Shown here piece after piece: positions 1 through 7,394 of a DNA stretch of 64,000 bases. The stretch spans positions 248,001 to 312,000 of the forward strand of contig NZ_BMLW01000005.1 in assembly GCF_014645515.1 (NCBI RefSeq), given 5' to 3'. The stretch is from Oceanobacillus neutriphilus (GTDB taxonomy: Bacteria > Bacillota > Bacilli > Bacillales > Amphibacillaceae). The translations under genes were made by a program, and so were the position numbers. The notes beneath the pieces were generated by a model, which searched no databases, was not told the DNA's origin, and saw nothing but the letters and a program-made list of their open reading frames with translations. Within the stretch, counting starts at the first letter, position 1, and each line of letters begins with the position of its first letter.

Positions 1-403
1 CCAGTAATGCAAATCCACGCAAAAAATCCAAAGTATCAATCCGTTGTTTCATATATATCCATCCTTCTACTAATATCTTTATTTACTAACCTATCTGAAA
101 AAGATCTGCTAAAAAATCCGAAAAAAGTTCAGGAAACACAGGAATCATATGATGAACACGCAGTCAATAAACATATGGCAAATCCCATACTTACAATAAA
201 TAATTTCTCATCAGAAATTATCCTTTATCATTAACAATACTTCAATTATAAAAAAATAAATTTAAAAATCAACATAGATTCACCTTAAAAAAACCTTACA
301 ATGTTAACATTTTAAGTAATGATATGTAAGAAATCACTTATGATTAAAAACCGATTTAGCTTAACTAATTTTATTTCCATCGCTTTAAACAAATACTATT
401 ACA
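1..403. other. Left edge, no confident gene
   Basis: This AT-rich stretch lies downstream of the leftmost MFS gene. A plus-strand frame is open from the window edge to about position 234, with one hydrophobic segment and a charged tail. It could be the end of a gene that starts outside the window, but its ATG at 7 has no visible ribosome site and its composition is not clearly coding. From 235 to 403 I see no gene, tRNA or strong terminator. Confidence 0.3.
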
Positions 404-1633
404 TTAATTGCTGTCTAATCTTTTTAACCTACGTATGGACGTACGAACATTTACACTCCTAAATACCAGCATGAAAGCTAATGCAAATACAATATACGTC
501 ACACCAACGAGAAAAGAGGTTCGCAATGGAGGAAGCCACTCCGTTAAGAACCCTGCACCAATCATCGCAATGCCCATGGAGCTATTTTGAAACATAGATA
601 AAGTACCAAATAAAAACCCCCGTTTGGAAGCAGGCAGTATCTTCATCAAAACAGTATCAAAGCATATATTGCTTATCCCGCCTACAAAAGTTATTAAAAT
701 AGCAAGCACTAAAGCTTGTCCGAAAAAGAATGATTGACTAAGTAATAAGTGACCAACACCTTCCAGTAAAATCATCACAACACCTATCGCGATATATTTT
801 CCGCGAATCCATTTAACGATTGTTGAACTTAAGACAAAGCCCACACCCAGGGATGAATAGATTAAACCAACTCCTAAATCTCCTTTATCAAAAACCTCTA
901 ATGCAATTAAATTAAATATGACATTATCCACACCATTTGCAAGCGGCATTAGCAGCATGACCATTAAAAACACCCGTAATAAAGCAACTCTAACTATAAG
1001 GAACCCGCTTTCTTTTAATGAAGATTCTGCCGCTTCTATTTTTGAATGCTTAGTAATGTTGCTCTTTGTTAGACGCCACATTAAAATTGCTGCTGACATA
1101 AGAAACATGGCATGGAAGAAAAATAAAACATGCACATTGGATATAAAAGCAATTATACCTCCAAGCAGCGAACCAAAAACAAGTGTTATCCCTACAATAT
1201 TCTGCTCTAAGCCATTAACAGAAACCAAGTTTCTTTTTTCAACGATATCGGGAATAATTGAAAATCGAACCGGGTTATATATTGCCTGACCGCTTGAGAT
1301 AATAAATGTACTAAGATACAACAAGCCTAAATGTCCTGTCATTGCTGCCCATATCGGAAGCAATGCGAACGGTGCTCTTAAAAGATCCGTCCAAAATAAC
1401 AGCTTCGCCTTATGAAAACGGTCGGCCAGGTAACCACTAATAGGAGCAAATATAATTGTCGGTAAAACAAGCAAAGCCATCAGTAACCCTAAAGCAGCTC
1501 CGGACTCCGTTAATAGATAAAGCAGTGCAAAAGATCCGACCTGAGCGAATCGTCCTCCTATACCATTCAACACGGAACTCCAAAATATAATTTGATATTT
1601 GGGTTCCTTTTTCAATATTTGAAAACTATGCAT
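404..1633 (-). CDS. MFS efflux transporter, macrolide-efflux (MefA/MFS_3) type
   Basis: The 409-residue protein is a polytopic membrane protein with about 12 hydrophobic segments. The N-terminal GGRFAQVGSFALLYLLTESG stretch and the loop APISGYLADRFHK, with its conserved D-R pair between segments 2 and 3, are typical of MFS_3 drug exporters. The usual length of that family is 400-420 residues. It lies 60 bp downstream of an ArsR/DUF2087 regulator on the same strand. A palindrome shared with that regulator's own promoter sits just before its start, so repression by the regulator with release by a drug-like ligand is the likely control. The start is supported by GGAGGGATATT upstream. The substrate cannot be told from sequence. 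Confidence 0.85.
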   Translation of the reverse strand: MHSFQILKKEPKYQIIFWSSVLNGIGGRFAQVGSFALLYLLTESGAALGLLMALLVLPTIIFAPISGYLADRFHKAKLLFWTDLLRAPFALLPIWAAMTGHLGLLYLSTFIISSGQAIYNPVRFSIIPDIVEKRNLVSVNGLEQNIVGITLVFGSLLGGIIAFISNVHVLFFFHAMFLMSAAILMWRLTKSNITKHSKIEAAESSLKESGFLIVRVALLRVFLMVMLLMPLANGVDNVIFNLIALEVFDKGDLGVGLIYSSLGVGFVLSSTIVKWIRGKYIAIGVVMILLEGVGHLLLSQSFFFGQALVLAILITFVGGISNICFDTVLMKILPASKRGFLFGTLSMFQNSSMGIAMIGAGFLTEWLPPLRTSFLVGVTYIVFALAFMLVFRSVNVRTSIRRLKRLDSN

Positions 1634-1659
1634 AATATCCCTCCTAACTAAATAGACAT

Positions 1660-1675
1660 GTATCTAATTAGATAC
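1660..1675. promoter_or_regulatory. Palindromic operator in front of the MFS gene
   Basis: GTATCTAATTAGATAC is a perfect 16-bp palindrome lying 27 bp before the MFS start. Its core ATCTAATTAGAT recurs in the palindrome upstream of the ArsR-type gene, so both are probably bound by that regulator. Binding is inferred. Confidence 0.65.
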
Positions 1676-1681
1676 CCTGAA

Positions 1682-1703
1682 AAAATGACCTGTTTAAACA
1701 GGC
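1682..1703 (-). terminator. Terminator overlapping the stop of the ArsR-type gene
   Basis: The perfect 14-bp palindrome CCTGTTTAAACAGG contains the TAA stop codon of the regulator gene. On the minus strand it is followed by TCATTTTTTC. This looks like an intrinsic terminator (or attenuator) that separates the regulator from the pump downstream. Confidence 0.5.
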
Positions 1704-2269
1704 CACATTTCAACCGGATTAAGCTCATAAATACCATCTTGACGATACATAAAATGAGCCATTACAAATTCACGCCTAATCGTAGCGAAATCCTGGTGAT
1801 ATTGCTGAATATGTTCATTGATTTCTTTTTCATTATACGTTTTTCCATGCTCCAGACCGCGTAACATATATTCTAAAAGAATCAGCTTCTTCTTTCTTTG
1901 TGCTGGCAACGATTTTAATTTTCCATTACCATCAATGAAGTTTCGAATGACCTTCACTTTTTCTCCATCTGTTATTTCAAACTTTTCGGACATTTCATTA
2001 CCTCCTATCCGAGTAATCTCCAGTGCCATTCGTTCAAGCTTATCTTTGTTTAAATAAAAATAAATCGTGTTCTTATCCCGCCGTTGATAAACAATATCAA
2101 TCTGTTTTAATTTCGTTAAATGATGAGAAATTGTCGGTGGCTTTAGCCCCAACTTTCCGGCAATTGCTTGACCATGAAGCGGCCCTTCTTTTAATAAGCT
2201 AATAATACGGATTCGAGTTTTGTCTCCAATAGTTTTATGAAAATTTACGATTCGATCTAATTGCATCAT
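1694..2269 (-). CDS. ArsR-type winged-helix regulator with DUF2087 domain
   Basis: The 191-residue protein has an N-terminal ArsR-like winged helix (about residues 5-75). Its recognition region contains GLKPPTISHHLTKLKQIDIV, followed by a wing with RRDKNTIYFYL. The C-terminal half (about 105-190) matches the DUF2087 pattern, with RNFIDGNGKLKSLPAQRKKK and a second helical DNA-binding-like region. No metal-binding CxC motif is visible, so it is unlikely to be a metal sensor. It sits in front of an MFS drug exporter and a perfect palindrome lies immediately upstream of its start, so autoregulated repression of the pump is the natural reading. Confidence 0.85.
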   Translation of the reverse strand: MMQLDRIVNFHKTIGDKTRIRIISLLKEGPLHGQAIAGKLGLKPPTISHHLTKLKQIDIVYQRRDKNTIYFYLNKDKLERMALEITRIGGNEMSEKFEITDGEKVKVIRNFIDGNGKLKSLPAQRKKKLILLEYMLRGLEHGKTYNEKEINEHIQQYHQDFATIRREFVMAHFMYRQDGIYELNPVEMWPV

Positions 2270-2282
2270 AATCCCTCCTGCG

Positions 2283-2306
2283 CTAATTAGATTATAATCT
2301 AATTAG
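2283..2306. promoter_or_regulatory. 24-bp perfect palindrome, ArsR-type operator
   Basis: A perfect palindrome starts 14 bp upstream of the regulator's start. It is made of two CTAATTAG half-sites around ATTATAAT. Its CTAATTAGAT element is shared with the operator before the MFS gene, which points to autoregulation. Confidence 0.65.
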
Positions 2307-2493
2307 ATAGATATGAAAACCCTTTTTTAAAATTAATGTTTCAAAACTGCTTCAAAGGCCGGTAAAATGGTTATTGAATCTCCATTGGGATGGCAACAAA
2401 ACGTAGAAAAATCAGTACGTTATTATCAAAAAATAAAAAAGAATAACCAACATTAGTTAATTATCCTTTTTGAAGAAATGTAATATTATTTGT

Positions 2494-2859
2494 TTACTCT
2501 ATTGTTTCAATAGGAAGGTTCATTCCTTTCCAACCTTCAAGGGCGCATCCCAGTTCATATGCTTTAAAATCGTTTGATAACAAGATCAATAATGCTGTTT
2601 TTCCAAGGGTTGTACCAGCAGTCCAGTCATACACGACATATGTTTTACTTTTATCCAATTCGTCTAAATGATTGGTCAGGTCCCTGGCTGGTATAGCCTT
2701 AGCACCTTTTATCTGGTCTTTTTTAATATGTGCAGGAGCATTACGAACATCCAACACAACATAAGGTGAATCCTCTTTTCCGGTATTATCCAAAACAGTA
2801 GCATGATCAATATACAGGCTAAGATATGTTTCTAGTAGTTCAATCTTTTTTGTTTGCAT
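2494..2859 (-). CDS. Rhodanese-like domain protein lacking the catalytic cysteine
   Basis: The 121-residue single-domain rhodanese fold shows the opening VVLDVRNAPAHIKKDQIKGA and the conserved AIPARDL segment. Active rhodaneses carry Cys at the start of the active-site loop after VVY. Here the loop reads VVYDWTAGTTLGKTA, with Asp in that place and no Cys. Its only cysteine is near the C-terminus (ELGCALEGW). Sulfur transfer is therefore unlikely and a binding or regulatory role is more probable. The gene overlaps the end of the MarR-type gene by 20 bp and is surely co-transcribed with it. Confidence 0.8.
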   Translation of the reverse strand: MQTKKIELLETYLSLYIDHATVLDNTGKEDSPYVVLDVRNAPAHIKKDQIKGAKAIPARDLTNHLDELDKSKTYVVYDWTAGTTLGKTALLILLSNDFKAYELGCALEGWKGMNLPIETIE

Positions 2860-3397
2860 CTTTTATCTCTCCATTTTTATGAGTATATTTTTGAGTGTTA
2901 TCTTGTATTTTTTTTAATAGATAGAATAGTTGCTCCATCTCTTCACTGGTCAAACTACCAAATAGAACGTTGGCGATATTAAAATTTTCCGGCAAAAATT
3001 TTTCTAAAACTTGATTTCCATTTTCAGTTAGTTGGATAGATAATGAACGTTTGTCCGTGGTAGAACTGCTTTTACTAACCCATCCCTTGATTTCCATTGC
3101 CTTTAACAGTTTACTAACTGTTGCACGGGTAGCTCCCAACTTCTCAGAAATCACCGAAGGCAGCATGGTTTGATTTGGTGCATGATATAAAAACATTAAA
3201 ATGATAAATCTTGATTCACTTAAACCGTTTTTATCAAGCACATCATCATATGCCTTTTGCATGTTGCGATAAGTCCATTGGAAATCAATGAACAATCTTA
3301 CAATGTCAGAATTTAATTCTGTGTAACTCTTTTTCATCAACTGTAAACGTTGATTATCAGGACGATCAATAAAAGTAAACTTATCCAAAACAATCAC
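2840..3397 (-). CDS. MarR family transcriptional regulator
   Basis: The protein is about 180 residues with a winged helix-turn-helix at roughly residues 60-130. LPSVISEKLGATRATVSKLL forms the helix-turn-helix and STTDKRSLSIQLTENG the wing, with the D-x-R signature of MarR proteins. The first codon of the longest reading is GTG. A TTG three codons later (3388) is better spaced from GGGAG and may be the real start. A perfect TTAGCCGGCTAA palindrome lies just upstream, so autoregulation is likely. The overlapping downstream gene is the rhodanese-like protein; divergently upstream only a decayed oxidoreductase fragment remains, which may once have been its target. Confidence 0.85.
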   Translation of the reverse strand: MIVLDKFTFIDRPDNQRLQLMKKSYTELNSDIVRLFIDFQWTYRNMQKAYDDVLDKNGLSESRFIILMFLYHAPNQTMLPSVISEKLGATRATVSKLLKAMEIKGWVSKSSSTTDKRSLSIQLTENGNQVLEKFLPENFNIANVLFGSLTSEEMEQLFYLLKKIQDNTQKYTHKNGEIKDANKKD

Positions 3398-3410
3398 TCC
3401 CGCATTTTAA

Positions 3411-3422
3411 TTAGCCGGCTAA
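3411..3422. promoter_or_regulatory. MarR-type operator palindrome
   Basis: TTAGCCGGCTAA is a perfect 12-bp palindrome located 14-24 bp upstream of the MarR gene start. Palindromes of this size at this place are typical MarR binding sites. The assignment is inferred. Confidence 0.6.
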
Positions 3423-3439
3423 CTATTTTTGATTATTGC

Positions 3440-3640
3440 ATAGGTCATTTTCAATGTCAAACAATTAATGAAGCTGTAAGGAAGACACCATATGGATTCA
3501 TATTAGTGTTGACGGGCAAGATATTAATGAACGGTCTTTGCTGAACAAATCCGGACTACTTTTTTGACGCTTCTATGCAAGGAACAAAACAGCCTGCAGC
3601 AACTGCTTCTTATTGCTTTAACACGAAAAGGACATCAAAA
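3440..3640 (+). pseudogene. Decayed fragment of a hydroxyisobutyrate-dehydrogenase-like gene
   Basis: Translation in shifting frames gives EDTIWIHISVDGQDINERSL, then SGLLFFDASMQGTKQPAA, then QLLLIALT. These line up with GTIWIQMSTVGLDIDELIDF, YGLIFFDAPVQGTKQPAE and GQLVILAS of the intact gene at 9939-10820. The match also holds at the DNA level around 3555-3600 (TTTTTTGACGCT, then GCAAGGAAC for GCAAGGCAC). Frame changes and stops show that it is dead. It lies divergent from the MarR gene, the position of a former target gene. The ends are approximate. Confidence 0.7.
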
Positions 3641-3810
3641 AAAGATGGTTAGAAATGTTTCACTTTCTTGTAATCCGGCCGTATTAAATAAAATGTAAAA
3701 CCAAACGAATCGTAATATCTTCTATTGCAAATAAGCAGAAAGATTTACACCCCTAAAGGATACAGGTACAATATTTCTAATTTAACAACAAATAAGGATG
3801 GTGGTAGAAA

Positions 3811-4368
3811 ATGACGAAGATCGCAGTATTAGTAGGATCATTAAGAAAAGAATCCTTCTCCAAGAAAATTGCAAAAAATGTTATGAGCTTATTTCCAAAC
3901 GAATTTGAAACAGAAATAATTCCAATTGGGGATCTGCCTCTATATAATCAGGATTTTGATGATGAAGGCAATCCTCCTCAGCAATGGAAAGTTTTCCGGG
4001 AGAAAATGAAAGAATTTGACGCCGTGCTCTTCGTTACACCGGAATATAACCGGTCAATCCCCGGTGTATTGAAAAATGCTATCGATATTGGCTCCCGCCC
4101 TAAACCGGATAGTGTCTGGAATAACAAACCGGCAGCTATCATCAGTAATTCTCCTGGAAATTTGAGCGGATTTGGTGCTAACCATCATTTACGTCAATCA
4201 ATTATGTGTTTAAATATGCCAGTAGTGCAGCAGCCGGAAGCTTATTTGGCAAATGTTGCAGCTTTATTTGATGACGACGGAAAAATCAATAACGATGGAA
4301 CAGTTCAATTTCTCCAACTCCTTGTGGATACCTTTGTCAAATTAATAACGACATGTAAAGCGAATTAA
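3811..4368 (+). CDS. NADPH-dependent FMN reductase family protein
   Basis: The 185-residue flavodoxin-like protein opens with VLVGSLRKESFSKKIAKNV, the FMN phosphate-binding loop of the NADPH-dependent FMN reductase/chromate reductase family. It also has the second signature TPEYNRSIPGVLKNAID, which contacts the flavin ring. The typical family length is 175-195. It probably reduces FMN, quinones or azo compounds in the cytoplasm with NAD(P)H. The start is preceded by AAGGATGGTGG. It stands as its own unit, with a HAD phosphatase 73 bp downstream in the same direction. Confidence 0.85.
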   Translation: MTKIAVLVGSLRKESFSKKIAKNVMSLFPNEFETEIIPIGDLPLYNQDFDDEGNPPQQWKVFREKMKEFDAVLFVTPEYNRSIPGVLKNAIDIGSRPKPDSVWNNKPAAIISNSPGNLSGFGANHHLRQSIMCLNMPVVQQPEAYLANVAALFDDDGKINNDGTVQFLQLLVDTFVKLITTCKAN

Positions 4369-4441
4369 TAAGACTGGACATAGCCTTGCTAACTATGAAA
4401 TGATAGTTGTAATAACCGATATTATAGAGGGAGAGAGGTAT

Positions 4442-5107
4442 ATGGACCCGGTTATCTTTGATTTTAACGGCACTTTATATAGAGATACGGCGCTTCATGA
4501 ACAGGCATGGCAGAAATTCATCCAGGAACTATTGGGCTATGCACTTTCTGATGAAGAGTTTTCCAAAATTCACGGACGTTCCAATCATCTGACGATGGAA
4601 CGGTTATTAGAACGCTCCTTAACCAAAGAAGAAGGAGAAGATTTATCCAATCGTAAAGAAGCAATCTATCGTGAGATTGTAATAGCAAAGCAGCATAACG
4701 AATTAATCCCAGGCACGGTCGATTTTTTCAACTTGCTGCAAGAAAATGGCACACCTATAAATATTGCAACTGCTTCTACAAAAGTAAATGTAGACTTTTA
4801 TTTTGAGTTTTTCCAATTGGATCGTTGGTTTGATTTAAACAAAGTCGTGTATGATAATGGGCGGCTGCCCAGTAAACCAGCACCAGACCAATATATTCAG
4901 GCAGCATTAAATATAAATACAGATCCTGAAAAGATGACTATTTTCGAAGATTCACCCATTGGACTGCAAGGTGCAGCTAATGCCAAAGCAAAACGGATTA
5001 TTGCGATGTCTACCAATGATAATCACGCAGAGCTGGAACAAACCGGTGTTGTGGACTTTATTATTGATGATTTTACGGATGAACGGTTAAAGGAATTGTT
5101 TTATTGA
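4442..5107 (+). CDS. HAD family hydrolase (beta-phosphoglucomutase-like phosphatase)
   Basis: The 221-residue protein carries all four HAD motifs: I, IFDFNGTLYRD; II, IATAST; III, the Lys in PSKPAPDQY; IV, IFEDSPIGLQGA. A helical cap domain lies between motifs I and II (about residues 15-85), as in subfamily IA phosphatases. Motif I has Asn where most members have the second Asp (DxD). That occurs in some HAD branches but may lower phosphatase activity. The start at 4442 was chosen because GAGGGAGAGAG precedes it at good spacing; a longer in-frame reading from 4400 lacks such a site. The substrate is unknown. Confidence 0.85.
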   Translation: MDPVIFDFNGTLYRDTALHEQAWQKFIQELLGYALSDEEFSKIHGRSNHLTMERLLERSLTKEEGEDLSNRKEAIYREIVIAKQHNELIPGTVDFFNLLQENGTPINIATASTKVNVDFYFEFFQLDRWFDLNKVVYDNGRLPSKPAPDQYIQAALNINTDPEKMTIFEDSPIGLQGAANAKAKRIIAMSTNDNHAELEQTGVVDFIIDDFTDERLKELFY

Positions 5108-5338
5108 ATAAATGAGCTTTCAAGGAGAAAAAAACGGCTATTTCAGAATTCTAAATTCAAGTTTCTAAATAATAGTCGGTTTTTCTCTATACTTATTAGG
5201 AGAATGATGGTTCTTTTGATTTAATTTTAAATATAAGCTATCCATCTCCCTTTGAATAACAATGCTTTATCAAGCAATGACAAAATCTCGAAGTAATTGG
5301 AAAATGAAATGTTATCTTAGATTGAGAGGTGAAAAAAT

Positions 5339-5815
5339 ATGAATATACTTATTCGAAACGCTGAGCAAAGCGATTACGAGTCATTGTTGCCTTTATTTAG
5401 GCAGGTTCATGAATTCCACGTTTTAGTAAGGCCAGATTTGTATAAAGAAAATTCTATACCCGTCGAACAACAATTTTTTGAAAGTCAATTAATAGACGAC
5501 AAACAGCATATTTTTGTAGCTTCTATAAATAATGATATAGTTGGCGTCGTAGTGATAAAGGAAGAAGAAATAACTGAAAATACCTTTGTTAAAGAGAGGA
5601 AGGTATTATTTATAAAGAGTTTATGTGTTTCTGAAACGCATAGAAAGAAAGGAATCGGAAAAAAGCTGACTAAACATGTTTTTGGTTTCGGAAAAAAACT
5701 TAAAGTTGATAGTATTGAATTAGGAGTATCAGAGGAAAATACATCTGCCATCGAATTTTATAATTCCCTTGGGATGACGACAAAGGGTAGAAAAATGGAG
5801 ATTATATTGAACTAA
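5339..5815 (+). CDS. GNAT family N-acetyltransferase
   Basis: The 158-residue protein has the GNAT fold. It starts with IRNAEQSDYESLLPLFRQ, has a central strand LFIKSLCVSETHRKKGIGKK whose RKKGIGKKL is the acetyl-CoA pyrophosphate loop, and ends with the SAIEFYNSLGMT motif. The ribosome site GAGAGGTG precedes the ATG. It is monocistronic with no informative neighbours, and the acceptor cannot be predicted. Confidence 0.85.
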   Translation: MNILIRNAEQSDYESLLPLFRQVHEFHVLVRPDLYKENSIPVEQQFFESQLIDDKQHIFVASINNDIVGVVVIKEEEITENTFVKERKVLFIKSLCVSETHRKKGIGKKLTKHVFGFGKKLKVDSIELGVSEENTSAIEFYNSLGMTTKGRKMEIILN

Positions 5816-5905
5816 CTTGCACTTTAAATTGAAGGAAATTATCGTTATTAACTATATTTAATCAGATAAGAAATTATATTGGCATCACAAGCCTCTTCTC
5901 TTCTC

Positions 5906-5975
5906 ATAATATAGACGAACACTTTCTTCTAAAGCCGGCCACAATAGTGCTTATGCCCTTCACTAGCTCCAAATA
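5906..5975 (-). pseudogene. Remnant of a nitroreductase 3' end
   Basis: About 70 bp match the 3' end of the intact nitroreductase gene at 6707, starting TAATAnAnACGAACAnTTTCTTCTAAAGC in both (n marks differences). The minus-strand translation, FGASEGHKHY and following, lines up with YGVKEGYAHHRLALEEIVRL. No reading frame remains. This is a second decayed relative of a MocR-regulon gene in this part of the window. Confidence 0.6.
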
Positions 5976-6103
5976 TAATCAAATTGATGATGTACTCATT
6001 ATCTGATGTGATATAGGTGTAAAGATGATTATATTTAATAAAAATGCATATACTGATTAGCATGAGGTGGTGATCGGTATTGAAGAAAAAAGGAGGAAGA
6101 AGA

Positions 6104-6301
6104 ATGATTACAAATACTCCTATGAAAAGGTTAGCTAAAGCTGTTAGAGAAGATGTAGAAGAACGCAGATTACGAGCTATTTCAAAACGAATTGATACGT
6201 CAAAACTAGACTTAGATGATGTATTACTTGTCGATCGTTTTGGAAATGTAGATATAACACCAGATCATCCTCAATATAAATTTTGGACGGAAGATGACTA
6301 A
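6104..6301 (+). CDS. Small antitoxin-like protein of a PemK/MazF-type module
   Basis: The 65-residue, highly charged protein has a helical basic N-terminal half (MKRLAKAVREDVEERRLRAI) and an acidic C-terminal tail ending HPQYKFWTEDD, the layout of a type II antitoxin whose tail wraps the toxin. The ATG at 6104 follows AAAGGAGGAAGAAG. A longer reading from TTG 6080 would begin inside that site. The stop overlaps the start of the toxin-like gene as TAATG, indicating translational coupling. I do not recognise the exact antitoxin family; the role is inferred from size, order and the toxin's identity. Confidence 0.65.
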   Translation: MITNTPMKRLAKAVREDVEERRLRAISKRIDTSKLDLDDVLLVDRFGNVDITPDHPQYKFWTEDD

Positions 6302-6605
6302 TGAAACCAGGTTACATTTATGAGTTGAGATTCCCGTTTGAAAAAGAACAGGGTGCTAAAAACGCCCTGTCTTTATTATTGTATTAACTCAAGATAAAAA
6401 TAAAGCGGTAGGGCTAAAAATAACTAGTACACCAAGATATAATCGTGTACCTATTTTAGATAGCCCTAATTCTGGTTTATCTAAAGCGTCTTATGTACAA
6501 TGTGATACTTATGCTGTTTTCAGTAATGAAGATAAAATACCTAGAGGCAAATTAAGTGAGTATGATATGGAAAGAATTATTAATAAGTTTTTATCTTATC
6601 AATAG
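6301..6605 (+). pseudogene. PemK/MazF-like toxin gene with a single-base frameshift
   Basis: The first frame reads MKPGYIYELRFPFEKEQGAKN. A second frame starting at about 6363 continues RPVFIIVLTQDKNKAVGLKI, then TSTPRYNRVPILDSPNSGLS, and ends with the helix LSEYDMERIINKFLSYQ at the TAG at 6603-6605. Joined, this is a normal MazF/PemK-like barrel of about 101 residues: basic G-x-I/V start, K-N-RPV strand, T/S-rich turn, C-terminal helix. Only one base appears to be missing, in the AAACGCCC stretch (AAACCGCCC would restore the frame). As written the product stops after 30 residues, so the toxin is dead unless the gap is an assembly error. Confidence 0.75.
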
Positions 6606-6706
6606 AATAATTGAATAAAAGCATATATGGTATATTAACCATATTAAACTTTTACAGAGTCAACTTGAAAGCTATATCAAACTCACCAAGTTTTTCCTCT
6701 CTCCCC

Positions 6707-7291
6707 TTAATACAAACGAACAATTTCTTCTAAAGCAAGACGATGGTGGGCATATCCTTCCTTCACTCCATACCCTGCTGCAACCACGGATAAAATACTC
6801 CCTTCAATCTCCAATAGTTCCATTACCTTTTCTAAATCAAAACCAAGCATCGGCACGCTGGATATACCATAAGCAGTGAGCGCCAGCAGCAAATAACCAA
6901 GTGCAATATATCCTTGTGATTGCAATACGTCAGGAGCCATCTCCAGTGTTTCTAAGAGTGCTTCCTTGTCGCTTCTCTTCTTCTCCGGGCTCATTTCCGG
7001 ATGGAGAACCTCCTCTACTTTTCTGTGCACATCCATCAAATCACTATATAATACAATAACGCAGGAAGCAGTATTTAATTGCTTTTGATAACCGGAATAT
7101 TGATAAAGCTTTTGAATCATATTTTTATCTTTCACTATTACAAATCTCCATGGCTGTGCATTAAATCCGCTCGGAGCCAATCTCACATGATTGATGATCT
7201 TAGATATAAGCTTAGAATCCACCTCCTGTTCTGTAAAGCTGCGGACACTCTTCCTCTCCTGCATCCATTTTAAAATCATTTCTGACTCCAT
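6707..7291 (-). CDS. Nitroreductase family protein
   Basis: The 194-residue FMN-dependent oxidoreductase opens with the family signature MQERKSVRSFTEQEVD (Arg contacts to FMN phosphate). It continues with RLAPSGFNAQPWRFVIVKDK, the classic P-S-x-x-N-x-Q-P-W/F segment, and ends near AAGYGVKEGYAHHR, the C-terminal FMN loop. It probably reduces nitro- or quinone-like compounds with NAD(P)H as a cytoplasmic dimer. It lies 104 bp downstream of the mocR-like gene on the same strand. A copy of the TTTGTATCGATACAAA operator lies between them, so it probably has its own MocR-controlled promoter. Confidence 0.85.
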   Translation of the reverse strand: MESEMILKWMQERKSVRSFTEQEVDSKLISKIINHVRLAPSGFNAQPWRFVIVKDKNMIQKLYQYSGYQKQLNTASCVIVLYSDLMDVHRKVEEVLHPEMSPEKKRSDKEALLETLEMAPDVLQSQGYIALGYLLLALTAYGISSVPMLGFDLEKVMELLEIEGSILSVVAAGYGVKEGYAHHRLALEEIVRLY

Positions 7292-7367
7292 AAAAAATCA
7301 CTCCTATCTCATTAGCTACGCTTCATTATGAAAGAAGTGATTATCATTTGTTTAATAATATTTAGAC

Positions 7368-7383
7368 TTTGTATCGATACAAA
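7368..7383. promoter_or_regulatory. MocR operator, copy 1 (before the nitroreductase gene)
   Basis: TTTGTATCGATACAAA is a perfect 16-bp palindrome between the mocR stop and the nitroreductase start. The core TGTATCGATACA recurs exactly at 8791 and 9857. Confidence 0.75.
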
Positions 7384-7394
7384 CGGAACGCATC

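Noticed and set aside
7-234. Possible small membrane protein gene at the left edge
   Set aside because: No ribosome site is visible and the composition is not clearly coding; kept only as an edge note.
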